A stretch of 64,000 nucleotides of DNA, taken from NCBI GenBank assembly GCA_022360315.1, contig JAKSDA010000526.1, positions 1 to 64,000 of the forward strand, read 5' to 3'. This DNA comes from Pseudomonadota bacterium (lineage in GTDB: Bacteria; Myxococcota_A; Polyangia; Haliangiales; Haliangiaceae). Position numbers and translations under genes: made by a program. Below, in pieces: positions 24,524 to 33,077 of the stretch. The first letter of the stretch is position 1, and each line of letters opens with the position of its first letter. The notes under the pieces were generated by a model. The model ran no database searches. It worked only from the letters and a program-made list of their open reading frames with translations, and was not told the origin of the DNA.

Positions 24524-25123
24524 CTATTCTTCCTGGTCGTTTGCGGTTACGATCTTATCCTCGATGGTGATCCGGCGATTTTGCGCCTTGGCTTCGCGCA
24601 GGGCCGCTTTCTGCGCCGGAGTGATCTCGCCCTGAAAAACCGGCGTTTCCTGGACCGGCGAGTTGTCGGCGTGGGTGCACAGGATGGCGTGGTCGGCGAT
24701 CTGCGGGCCGTATTTCTGAATCTCCTTGTACACTGCGTGGGCGCGCTGGTAACCCAGCAAGAGGTTCTTGTCCTTGTCTCCGTCGCTGTCGGTGTGGCCG
24801 TGTATCACGAGCAGCCGGTGAGTGAGCCCTCCTGTATCGAAGTTGAGTACGGCCCCGGTGTCGTCGGCGAACAGCTTGTTAAACACCTGCCGGCCCTGCT
24901 CGGTCAGCTGGTGTTTGCCAGTGGGAAAGAGCACGTCGCCGGGCAAGCTCACCATGCGCACGGTCTGGTCGCCGACCGCATCGGTGACACCGGCGTCCTT
25001 GCCCTGGCTTATCGACCACAGGATGACAAAGAAAACCATGATGATGGTCATCAAATCCATGTAGATGATCTGCCAGACTTCGGTTCTTTTGCGCTGTGGG
25101 CGCTTGAGGACAAATTGATTCAC
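24524..25123 (-). CDS. MotB/OmpA-type stator protein
   Basis: A 199-aa protein with one membrane helix (MDLMTIIMVFFVILWSISQ) preceded by TEVWQIIYMD, matching MotB's W..YADFMTAMM pattern and retaining the proton-carrying Asp (Tyr-Met-Asp). The C-terminal OmpA/MotB domain has VLFPTGKHQLTEQGRQVF and VIHGHTDSDGDKDKN with LLLGYQRAHAVYKE, the peptidoglycan-contact region. The GTG at 25123 was chosen because it overlaps the MotA-like stop by 4 bp (GTGA) and has GGAGG upstream; the open frame to 25177 lies inside the MotA gene. It pairs with the channel protein as in flagellar stators, though no flagellar genes are present. Confidence 0.88.
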   Translation of the reverse strand: MNQFVLKRPQRKRTEVWQIIYMDLMTIIMVFFVILWSISQGKDAGVTDAVGDQTVRMVSLPGDVLFPTGKHQLTEQGRQVFNKLFADDTGAVLNFDTGGLTHRLLVIHGHTDSDGDKDKNLLLGYQRAHAVYKEIQKYGPQIADHAILCTHADNSPVQETPVFQGEITPAQKAALREAKAQNRRITIEDKIVTANDQEE

Positions 25124-25974
25124 CTGCGCACCTCCACCTTGGTCTCGGTCTCGATCAGCACTCGAAGAGCGCGGCAAAAGGTCTCGAAGTCGTAGTCGAG
25201 GGCCTTCAAACGCTGATCGAATCGCGACGCGATGATCTTGTAGATCGAGGAAAAAACCGCGCCGTAGAGCGTGGTTTTGAGGGCAAGAGCCAGTTGCGGC
25301 GACAGGTATTCGACCGTGACTTCGGAGCCGAGGCTGTCGAACATGCTGATCAGTCCGACGATGGTGCCAATCAGCCCAAACAGCGGCATGGCACCGGCGA
25401 CGAATTCGAGGTGCGCGCTCGAGTAGTCGTAGAGCTCATGGCACTCCACATAATAGGCGTGGGCCATATACTCGACGTAGTCCGACGCCTGATCGCGTTC
25501 CAGGATGGCCTGGATGTCCCGGGACAGCGGATTGTCGGGCAGCCTGGCAATGGCGCCAGCCTGGATCGGACCGAGCTTGACGTGCCCGGTGGCGTCCATC
25601 CGGATCTGGAGAAATCGGCGCAGTGGAACCAGGGTCTCCTGCAGGTATGCAGCTCGCGCGATCACGTGTTTGCTGGAAAAAAAGATGGTGACCGATGACA
25701 GGAAGAGCTTGGCCAGCTCTGCTCCGGTCACGTACACGAGCAGGGCAAAGGAGACCATGAGCATGGCCAGAAAAAAGTTCTCAGTGATAAAAAAAACCAC
25801 CGCGACCGCAAACAGACCGGCGAATCCCAAAAGGCCCAGAACGCCTGCGCCGGCCGCTGCCTTGTTGATGGCCAGGGTCGTCTTGCTGACCGTTGCAAAG
25901 AAAAGGGACGAGTCGTCACGGCCTTCTCCGCTGTCCCTGCTCTCGTTACTCTGCTCGGGTGTCTTGTCTGCCAT
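25120..25974 (-). CDS. MotA/TolQ/ExbB proton-channel family protein
   Basis: A 284-aa integral membrane protein. N-terminal helices (AAGAGVLGLLGFAGLFAVAVV, ENFFLAMLMVSFALLVYV) precede a large cytoplasmic domain and the two family-diagnostic helices, GAMPLFGLIGTIVGLISMFD and ALALKTTLYGAVFSSIYK. The pore Gly/Thr/Pro pattern of TolQ/ExbB and MotA is kept. With the OmpA-type MotB-like gene next door it should form a proton-driven motor or energiser. Its start overlaps the preceding gene by 29 bp. The cytoplasmic loop is of MotA length, but there is no MotA-type charged FliG-contact motif that I can identify. Confidence 0.9.
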   Translation of the reverse strand: MADKTPEQSNESRDSGEGRDDSSLFFATVSKTTLAINKAAAGAGVLGLLGFAGLFAVAVVFFITENFFLAMLMVSFALLVYVTGAELAKLFLSSVTIFFSSKHVIARAAYLQETLVPLRRFLQIRMDATGHVKLGPIQAGAIARLPDNPLSRDIQAILERDQASDYVEYMAHAYYVECHELYDYSSAHLEFVAGAMPLFGLIGTIVGLISMFDSLGSEVTVEYLSPQLALALKTTLYGAVFSSIYKIIASRFDQRLKALDYDFETFCRALRVLIETETKVEVRR

Positions 25975-28489
25975 GAGCCGGGTGTCCTTGATGGTCCTGC
26001 GCCTCGTCGCGCAGAGATTCCTGTAATTGACGTTGTTGTTCTGCGATCCTGTCGACGTAGATCGGGTGGTATTCGATCGCCTGCATGACAGCTGTGCCCA
26101 ACCCGATCAGAAACGCCAGCGCGATGGCACAAGCGGTGATCCAGCCCAGCCGGGTCTCGCGCGGATCGGCGATCGGCGATTCGGAGAATCGCGACAGCCA
26201 GACCAGTCGGTTGCGGATCGAAGCTCGAAAAAACTGCCGTTCGATCCCCTTGCGCGGCTCTTTCGCCACCTCGCGCAGGATTCGGGTCGAGCTGCGATGG
26301 AGCTCATCCGCGCTGGCCCGGGTGGTCAAAAATTGCTCCTCTTGCGAGGCCAGATAATACAGATACTGGATCAGGGGGTGACGGGCATAGTGCAGGGCCG
26401 GATACGCGTCGGCGATCATGGTCGGGTAGCGGGCCAAAAAGCGCCCGACAATGGCCTGGGGCACACCGTAGACAACCGACGCAATAGCGCGAAAAAGCCC
26501 CGATCCTGCGCTGATTCGCACCTCGCATGCCAGGGCCAGGGTGGCCCGCTGGTTGTCCTGGCGTTCGATCGCGCCGATATGCCCGGCCAGGGCGCCGAAC
26601 AGAAAGTCCCGGTCAGTGGGATCGGTATCGTCGTGCTCCTCGTCCGGGTCTGGAGCAAACCAGGCGTAGTGTTCCGACAGAAGCTCGCGGACCACCTCGA
26701 GGTCTTGCACGCTGTCGGCGATGAGCGGCACCAGTTCACCGGGAGCGGCCGGCACCACGTAGCCGAGCAATGTGGCGGCCTGACCGAGTTGTTTCCGCTT
26801 GGGTCCGCCAGCGGCGCTGCGGACTCTGCGCCGTCGGGTCGACCGCTGTCGATCGACCGATCGCAACTCTCGATCTCGCGGCCGGCCGAGCAGCCTTTGC
26901 AGCAGCCGAGAAGGACCGCCGGGCCTCCTGTCCGGGCCGCCGCGTTCCTGCCGATTCGAGCTCTTTTCCTGGCCGATCACGATGCCCGCAGACCAGTCGG
27001 GCATGTCGACCCGGCTCTCCCCCGGCAGCGCTTCTTCGAGACCGCCCATGGCGACGACGAGGAGTTTTTCGCCGATCACAATCCGGCTTTCGATGAGCCC
27101 GCCTCCGTAACAGACCACGCCGTCGCGCTTGCCGGGCAGAAATAGAATCCGCGACAATAGCCTCTGATCGATGGCCCAGCCGGTGCGCCTGAGGTAACCG
27201 GTAAAGTAGCGCTGGATCTCGTGATGCCAGGGATTGTCGCGGGTCGCCGGACCCTCGACCAGCCGGTCATCCAGATACAGGGTCAGACCGTGAACCCACG
27301 ACAAAAACCACGAGCGGGCGAGAAGTCCCGTGGCCGGCGCGAACACGATGATCGCGGTACTGCGCGGAATGTCGAAAAAGCCAACCACCCACAGGAGCGC
27401 CCAGGCAAACGGCAGATAGTACACTGCCAGCAACACGGCGCGCTGGATCGACGCGATGAGCCAGGCCCGGATGAGGCGAAAGACGTCCCGGTGGGCCACT
27501 CGATCCAGACCGTGCAGAGGTGGAACCACAAAGCGAAGAGTGGCCAGAACCAGCCAACCCCAGGCCATGCCACCGGCAACGGCGATCAGCCACTCCCAGG
27601 TCGCCGGCTGCCCGGATAACACGGGCGGTATGAGCGCGGCCGCCGACCCCGCCGTCGCCGTCGAACTGAAACCGCGAATCCAGGTGAACGAGGCCAGAAT
27701 CAGGCAGGTTGCACCGACCAGCATGGCGAGGGGAAAGGAAGGCACGCCGACCAGCCGCCAAAGACCCCGATCGAATCGTCGGTCGCCCAGCGCCAGCGCG
27801 GTGAAAAGGAACGGCAGAGCAAAAAACCACGCTGCCGCAAAGAGTATCCAGCCAGCGATCCGCAACTGCTCGCCGATCTCCGGGCTGACCTGAGCGGCGT
27901 TGCCTGTATCAGACTCGTCCGCATCAGTTCCACCCGGCGGGGCGAGATTCTGTATTCCAGCCAGATAGGGTTTTTGATCGAGCAGACCGCCTTGTTTCAA
28001 AAACGGGCCAAAGGCATCCAGCGTCTCTTGTTTCAGTCTGATCAAGCTGGATTCCGCTCCGATGTGAATAGAGCCACGCGCCACCTGGGCGGGTGTCCAT
28101 GTCTCGTAGAGCACGTAGTTCAGCGAATCTCCGCTGACAATACCGATCATCTCGATATCGGGCGTAAGGTCGGACCCCGCGAGGCCGTTCTCTGAGCCGA
28201 GTGGTTTTTCGGGTGCCATGCCGGGCACCCGCTCCTTGCCCTCGATCACTGTGAACCGCTGGTAACTCGACAGTTCGCGGCGGATATGCTGCTCGAGTGC
28301 TCTGGCGATCCACGGCTGCGAGCCAGGCCCCGGACTGATGTCCACGAGCACGATACCACCGACTTTTTCTTCGTCGTCGACCGCGCTTTCGCCAGCCACG
28401 GGGAAAACCGGGCCGCACAGCACACAGGCGACGACCACGGCGGTAGCCGGGCGCTGCGACGACGAGTTGAAGAATGTACTGGGCATCAT
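25946..28489 (-). CDS. Large membrane protein with signal peptide, first gene of the MotA/MotB-like operon
   Basis: An 847-aa protein from the ATG at 28489 (MMPSTFFNSSSQRPATAVVV signal peptide); the longer frame from 28585 has no support. The N-terminal periplasmic part begins GGIVLVDISPGPGSQPWIAR then ALEQHIRRELSSYQRFTVIE, resembling the alpha-beta fold of CsgG/FlgO-like secreted domains. Four to six membrane helices follow (about 245-435). A cytoplasmic part comes next with VCYGGGLIESRIVIGEKLL, Arg-rich linker and helices, and a final membrane helix (WITACAIALAFLIGLGTAVM). I do not recognise the family. As first gene of the operon it probably forms part of the channel complex. Confidence 0.65.
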   Translation of the reverse strand: MMPSTFFNSSSQRPATAVVVACVLCGPVFPVAGESAVDDEEKVGGIVLVDISPGPGSQPWIARALEQHIRRELSSYQRFTVIEGKERVPGMAPEKPLGSENGLAGSDLTPDIEMIGIVSGDSLNYVLYETWTPAQVARGSIHIGAESSLIRLKQETLDAFGPFLKQGGLLDQKPYLAGIQNLAPPGGTDADESDTGNAAQVSPEIGEQLRIAGWILFAAAWFFALPFLFTALALGDRRFDRGLWRLVGVPSFPLAMLVGATCLILASFTWIRGFSSTATAGSAAALIPPVLSGQPATWEWLIAVAGGMAWGWLVLATLRFVVPPLHGLDRVAHRDVFRLIRAWLIASIQRAVLLAVYYLPFAWALLWVVGFFDIPRSTAIIVFAPATGLLARSWFLSWVHGLTLYLDDRLVEGPATRDNPWHHEIQRYFTGYLRRTGWAIDQRLLSRILFLPGKRDGVVCYGGGLIESRIVIGEKLLVVAMGGLEEALPGESRVDMPDWSAGIVIGQEKSSNRQERGGPDRRPGGPSRLLQRLLGRPRDRELRSVDRQRSTRRRRVRSAAGGPKRKQLGQAATLLGYVVPAAPGELVPLIADSVQDLEVVRELLSEHYAWFAPDPDEEHDDTDPTDRDFLFGALAGHIGAIERQDNQRATLALACEVRISAGSGLFRAIASVVYGVPQAIVGRFLARYPTMIADAYPALHYARHPLIQYLYYLASQEEQFLTTRASADELHRSSTRILREVAKEPRKGIERQFFRASIRNRLVWLSRFSESPIADPRETRLGWITACAIALAFLIGLGTAVMQAIEYHPIYVDRIAEQQRQLQESLRDEAQDHQGHPAHGRQDTRAE

Positions 28490-28602
28490 CCGAGTGCCAG
28501 AGCCGGTGGACTGTATATCGGCCAGTGCGGTGACAGGTGAGTAATGACGGAGTGACAGTGACGTGGAGAGTACCCCAGACAGCATGCTACTCTGACCTAG
28601 TT

Positions 28603-29235
28603 GTGAAATCTGCCGACGCAGCTTGTGTGATCGTGGCTGGTGGAAAGGCGAGTCGGATGGGACATCGGGTCAAGGCGCTTATTGAAATCGAAGGCCGAAC
28701 AGTGCTGGATCGTATCCTGGACGTTGTGGCGCCTCGCTTCGCCGCTCTGGCGATCGCCGCGAACGACCCGAGTCCGTACGCAGGATGCGGTTTTCCGGTC
28801 TTGCCGGATGCGGTGCTCGGCCAGGGACCACTGGCCGGCATTCTATCGGCGTTGCGCTGGTGTCGGCGGCCGTATCTTCTGGCCGTGCCTTGCGATATGC
28901 CGTTTCTCGACGGCCGGATTGTCGATCTCTTGCTGTCGCGGCGGGAGCCGGGTGTCGCTGCAGTGGCGCCATTTGTCCGCGGCTTGCCCGAGCCTCTCCT
29001 GGCCCTGTACGGGCAGACCTGCCTGCCCGCGCTCGAGCGCCGCCTCGACTCCGGGCAATACAAGGCGTCCGGTCTGTTGACCGATGAAGGACTGAAGGTG
29101 AGCCCGATCTACGAAGCCGAGTTGCGCGCCATCGACCCGGAACTGACGTCTCTGACCAATCTCAATAGCCACGCTGACCTGAGACGCCTTGAGGCCGAGA
29201 TCTCGCAGAGACCGGGCCCCGACCCTGCAAGGTAG
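28603..29235 (+). CDS. mobA: Molybdenum cofactor guanylyltransferase
   Basis: A 210-aa nucleotidyltransferase. MobA transfers GMP from GTP to molybdopterin to give the bis-MGD or MGD cofactor. The signature VAGGKASRMGHRVKALIEI (GG..SRMG..K) binds GTP; LAVPCDMPFLDGRIVDLLL supplies the metal Asp; LVALYG-type and NLNSHADL motifs follow. I chose the GTG at 28603 (VKSADAACVIVAGG), since MobA starts close to its GG motif; an in-frame ATG at 28537 adds 22 residues overlapping the divergent operon's leader. It supports molybdoenzymes such as the sulfite-oxidase-like protein at 21124 in principle. Confidence 0.88.
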   Translation: MKSADAACVIVAGGKASRMGHRVKALIEIEGRTVLDRILDVVAPRFAALAIAANDPSPYAGCGFPVLPDAVLGQGPLAGILSALRWCRRPYLLAVPCDMPFLDGRIVDLLLSRREPGVAAVAPFVRGLPEPLLALYGQTCLPALERRLDSGQYKASGLLTDEGLKVSPIYEAELRAIDPELTSLTNLNSHADLRRLEAEISQRPGPDPAR

Positions 29236-29291
29236 CTCCGGCTTCGGCTTGACCTGAGCAGGCTCGCTTGCCAGAGCCACTGGCCAGTGAG

Positions 29292-29310
29292 CTGTGCGCA
29301 AATCGCACAG
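29292..29310. promoter_or_regulatory. Inverted repeat between mobA and the aldehyde dehydrogenase
   Basis: CTGTGCG and CGCACAG form a perfect 7-bp inverted repeat around CAAAT, followed by a GC palindrome-like tract (GTGCGCGCG..). It may be a transcription stop for mobA or an operator for the next gene. There is no T-tract. Confidence 0.3.
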
Positions 29311-29477
29311 TGCGCGCGCTGTTGCGCGCCGCACACCATGCGCACAGTTTGTTTATTTTCAGCAAGTTATGATTGGAACGCAAATGGCAAAGGGGAGTAC
29401 TACCCCAGCTTGAATTCCACATCAATCACAGTGATGATTGCAATGCTCTCGCGAGCTATCTGATCGAGGTACGCGCA

Positions 29478-30917
29478 ATGCGTAAAATGCGTCAATTCTA
29501 TATCAACGGTGAGTGGGTCGATCCGGTCAAGCCGAAACCGTTTGACGTGATCAACCCGGCAACCGAGGAAGTCTGCGGCCGAATCAGCATAGGTGGTCCG
29601 AAAGACGTTGACAGGGCCGTCGCGGCGGCTGTCGCCGCAGCGGACAGCTACGCGGCGACCTCCCGCGAGGAGCGTATCGGGCTGCTTCAAGGCATCCTCG
29701 ATCGCCTGAAGCAGCGCAACGACGAGATTGCGACCGCCATCATGGAAGAAATGGGCGCCCCCTGGTCGCTAGCGCAACGTGCCCAGGCCCCCTGCGGCCC
29801 GCAGCACTTCGAAGCCGCGCTGGAAGCGCTGAAAGTGTTTGAATTCGAGGAGCTTCACGGAACGACGCTGATCCGTAAGGAACCGATTGGCCCCTGCGCG
29901 CTGATTACGCCATGGAACTGGCCCGTCAACCAAGTGGCTGTCAAGGTGGCACCCGCGCTTGCGTCCGGCTGTACGATGGTGCTGAAACCCAGCGAAGTTG
30001 CGCCTTTCGACGCCATGATCCTGGCCGAGATCATTCACGACGCCGGCGTGCCTGCTGGCGTGTTCAACCTGGTCAATGGCGACGGACCGAATGTCGGAGC
30101 GGCTATGAGCAGCCACCCCGATATCGCGATGGTTTCGTTTACCGGTTCAACGCGCGCCGGTGTGGCGGTGGCGATGAACGCCGCACCGACCGTCAAGCGG
30201 GTCGCGCAGGAACTCGGTGGCAAGTCGGCCAATATCATCCTCGACGATGCCGATCTGCAGCGGGCGGTCACCTTCGGCGCGGCGGCCTGTTTCAGCAATT
30301 CTGGGCAGTCGTGCAATGCGCCGACGCGCATGCTGGTGCCCCGCAAATTCCTCAAGGACGCAACAGCGATAGCGGCGGCACAGGCGGAATCTACAAAAGC
30401 GGGCGACCCGACCGACGAGGCCACCAGACTTGGCCCGGTCGTCTCGGCGGCGCAATGGAGCAAGATCCAGGACCTGATTCAAAAGGGTATCGATGAGGGC
30501 GCGACGCTTGCCGCAGGCGGCACCGGGCTCCCTGCAGGGCTGGACCGGGGGTACTTTGTAAAGCCAACTGTTTTCACTAATGTTTCTAATGACTTGACTA
30601 TTGCTCGCGAAGAGATCTTCGGACCGGTATTGTGCATTATTCCCTACGACAGTGACGATGAGGCCGTCGCGATTGCCAACGATACCCCGTACGGTCTATC
30701 AGGCTACGTCAGCAGCGGCAACCTTGAGCGGGCGCGCAAAGTTGCCGCAAATATGCGCACGGGCATGGTACATATCAACAACGCGCCGCTGGATTTGATG
30801 GCACCTTTCGGGGGCTACAAGCAATCCGGTAACGGCCGCGAGTGGGGACGGCACGGTATCGAGGAATTCCTTGAGCTGAAGTCGGTCTACGGCTTCGAGG
30901 GGAAACAGGCCGGCTAG
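29478..30917 (+). CDS. NAD(P)-dependent aldehyde dehydrogenase family protein
   Basis: A 479-aa aldehyde dehydrogenase oxidising an aldehyde to its acid. Seen in order are the cofactor fold entry GPCALITPWNWPVNQVAVK, the substrate-nucleotide region FTGSTRAGVAVA, the general-base Glu in VAQELGGKSANI, the nucleophile Cys in NSGQSCNAPTRM, and EEIFGPVLCIIPYD. The ATG at 29478 is preceded by GAGG with good spacing; the frame open from 29373 has no support. Codon use is high GC except near 30568-30606, where TTCACTAATGTTTCTAATGA-type AT-rich codons cluster. The aldehyde is unknown. It could be acquired, because the sequence looks like Proteobacterial relatives. Confidence 0.93.
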   Translation: MRKMRQFYINGEWVDPVKPKPFDVINPATEEVCGRISIGGPKDVDRAVAAAVAAADSYAATSREERIGLLQGILDRLKQRNDEIATAIMEEMGAPWSLAQRAQAPCGPQHFEAALEALKVFEFEELHGTTLIRKEPIGPCALITPWNWPVNQVAVKVAPALASGCTMVLKPSEVAPFDAMILAEIIHDAGVPAGVFNLVNGDGPNVGAAMSSHPDIAMVSFTGSTRAGVAVAMNAAPTVKRVAQELGGKSANIILDDADLQRAVTFGAAACFSNSGQSCNAPTRMLVPRKFLKDATAIAAAQAESTKAGDPTDEATRLGPVVSAAQWSKIQDLIQKGIDEGATLAAGGTGLPAGLDRGYFVKPTVFTNVSNDLTIAREEIFGPVLCIIPYDSDDEAVAIANDTPYGLSGYVSSGNLERARKVAANMRTGMVHINNAPLDLMAPFGGYKQSGNGREWGRHGIEEFLELKSVYGFEGKQAG

Positions 30918-30947
30918 TAAGTAAATGGCTTCTTTGCTCACGCTTCC

Positions 30948-33077
30948 CTACGGGTGGGCGATGAGCACTAGGCTAGGCGCATGCTTGAGCACGCAGTCCA
31001 ATGCCTGTTGCAGGGTCTCCGGATCCAGTGCGGCAAAGCTCTCGTCGAGGACGACGAGGTCGACCTCTTGGAGAATCGCGCGGGCCAGGTAAATGCGGCT
31101 CTTTTCGCCGTGAGACAGCTGCCAGCCGGTCTCTCCGACCATCTGCATCATTCCCCCGGGCATCCGGTTTATCAGGTCGCCGAGGCCGAGCTCGCGACAT
31201 ATCTGCTCCGCGCGCGCGAACTCGACCGCTGCCGGCGGCCACTGACATCCCAAGCATAAATTGAAAACCAGAGGGCCCGAGAGAATATGATTTTCGTGAA
31301 ACTGGGGCGCCGCGGCAACGTAACGCCGCCATCCCGAAAGCCCCAGTGTGGGCCGATCGAAGCCGTGGACCAGCAACAATCCGCGACTGGGCAGACGGAG
31401 GCCAGCGATGACTGCGCCCAGGGTGGATTTTCCGCTGCCTGATGCCCCCTCGAGTAGAAGCCGATCGCCGTAGCGGATCTCGATGCTGCAATCGATCAGC
31501 GCGGGAGTCTGTCGCCCAGAGTGCTGAAAGGAAACCGACTGCAACTGCACCATTGACTCCCCGGGCGCAACAGGCCGACGCTGAATCGCGGCCAGAGCAC
31601 CGCTCGTGGCTGTTTCTGATCGTTCGGCCACGCGCTGCAGCGGCCTTACTTGCTCCCAGGCCACCCATGCCCCCAAAAGATCCGATAACCCGATCGCGAG
31701 CCCGCTAAACGCCCGGAACGCGAGCAGAGTGCCCCCGAGCGCCACAGCCAGCCCGGCCGTCGACGCTGTTCCGGCGACAAAAACAGGTCCCAGCGCGCCA
31801 ATGCCCATGATCAGCCAACCGCGCGGCACGAACGCCACGAGTGCAGTGTGGATTCGATCGAGGCGTCTGGACACGGCGAGATATCGCCGGATCTGCCGAT
31901 CATCGTCGTCGTACCAATGCCGCGGATCTTCCTGGGCCAAACGAGTGCGATGACCGACGATCTTTTCGATCAACCCGTGGGTCATAGTCAAACGGACCTC
32001 GGTCCACTCGCGCTGGCGCCGCATGTACAGCATCGCCAGCAGTGTAACCAGCCCAATCCAGGCCAACAAGCTCAGACCCTGAGTCCACGCGCCCGGCCCG
32101 GACAGCAACACGAATGCGGCCATGAGCAGTTCGACGAAGGCCATGAGCCCGACCAGACCGCCGCCTACCGTCGAGTGCTCGAGGGCATCGGCTTCGAGCA
32201 CTCGGCCCAGCAAATGCCCCATCCCTTCGCCTCTCATTTCGCTGGGGTCGAGCAGCAGGGAACCGGAGATCAGCCGTTGCTTGATCAACGTGCCGAACTC
32301 GATGCCCAGTCGCCCCGCGAGCCAGCCGGCCACAACCCGAAAGGGGAGGGCGCTGAGCAAGAGCAGCACCCACGCCACCAGCCACGCTCCCTCCAAATTT
32401 CCGCCCACAACACCGCGTCCGATAACCCACCAGGACAGCAAGAACAGGCTGTATTCGACGGCGCGTGCCAGGAGGAGCACAGCGAGCTTGCGACCCAGTT
32501 TGGCGTGGGCAAAGAGCTTGCGCAGCGGCTCCTCCGGCGCGTGACGAAACCGCCAGCACCCCCGCAAAACCGTGCCGCGAAGCTGCTCGCGCAACATAGC
32601 TCGCCGCGCCTTGGCTCGCCGACGCTCGGCAATGTTAGCCTTGTCGAGGGCACTATCGACAGCGGGGAGCAGCGGCTTTTCCACGATCGCGCAAAACGCT
32701 GTCCGCAGTTGCTCGATATCGACCTCCATCGGTCGGTCCTCGACCGTCCGCAACCGGACCCGGTTGCGGTGGGTTCCTACCACTACGAGGAACGCGGGCT
32801 CGCCGCCAAATAACCGAATGATTGCCGGGCCGGTCGTGCGAATGAGGCGCTCCACATCGGTGTAGCGCACCTCGATAAACTCAGCCTCCAAACCCAGCCA
32901 GCTGGCTGCGCCGTCCATCCAACGCGCCAGCGCTAGCCCGCCAACCTGCACTAGCCCGGGGGACGGAGATGGCAGCCCGGTAGCCCGGGTCGGCAGTCCA
33001 GTCAATCGGGCTGCGATCTCCACGGCTTCCCCCAATCGCTCGAGGGGCCAGCAGGCTTCGGGAGGCAGCGCGCTCAT
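30948..33077 (-). CDS. ABC exporter with degenerate C39-like domain (second exporter of the peptide cluster)
   Basis: A 709-aa exporter, last gene of the peptide cluster. The N-terminal about 140 residues look like a C39 peptidase fold without catalytic Cys (IRTTGPAIIRLFGGEPAFLV). Six helices follow between about 200 and 470, then the nucleotide-binding domain: Walker A GASGSGKSTLGAV, signature QLSHGEKSRIYLARAIL, Walker B VDLVVLDESFAAL and the H-loop His in VLIAHP. The protein ends at the H-loop, as some peptide exporters do. Its ATG overlaps the preceding gene's stop by 4 bp (ATGA). A dead C39-like domain in such exporters can hold the leader peptide without cutting it. Confidence 0.85.
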   Translation of the reverse strand: MSALPPEACWPLERLGEAVEIAARLTGLPTRATGLPSPSPGLVQVGGLALARWMDGAASWLGLEAEFIEVRYTDVERLIRTTGPAIIRLFGGEPAFLVVVGTHRNRVRLRTVEDRPMEVDIEQLRTAFCAIVEKPLLPAVDSALDKANIAERRRAKARRAMLREQLRGTVLRGCWRFRHAPEEPLRKLFAHAKLGRKLAVLLLARAVEYSLFLLSWWVIGRGVVGGNLEGAWLVAWVLLLLSALPFRVVAGWLAGRLGIEFGTLIKQRLISGSLLLDPSEMRGEGMGHLLGRVLEADALEHSTVGGGLVGLMAFVELLMAAFVLLSGPGAWTQGLSLLAWIGLVTLLAMLYMRRQREWTEVRLTMTHGLIEKIVGHRTRLAQEDPRHWYDDDDRQIRRYLAVSRRLDRIHTALVAFVPRGWLIMGIGALGPVFVAGTASTAGLAVALGGTLLAFRAFSGLAIGLSDLLGAWVAWEQVRPLQRVAERSETATSGALAAIQRRPVAPGESMVQLQSVSFQHSGRQTPALIDCSIEIRYGDRLLLEGASGSGKSTLGAVIAGLRLPSRGLLLVHGFDRPTLGLSGWRRYVAAAPQFHENHILSGPLVFNLCLGCQWPPAAVEFARAEQICRELGLGDLINRMPGGMMQMVGETGWQLSHGEKSRIYLARAILQEVDLVVLDESFAALDPETLQQALDCVLKHAPSLVLIAHP

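Noticed and set aside
22142..28489. Zorya anti-phage system
   Set aside because: The MotA-like protein is of normal length (no long tail) and no ZorC, ZorD helicase/nuclease or ZorE gene is present.
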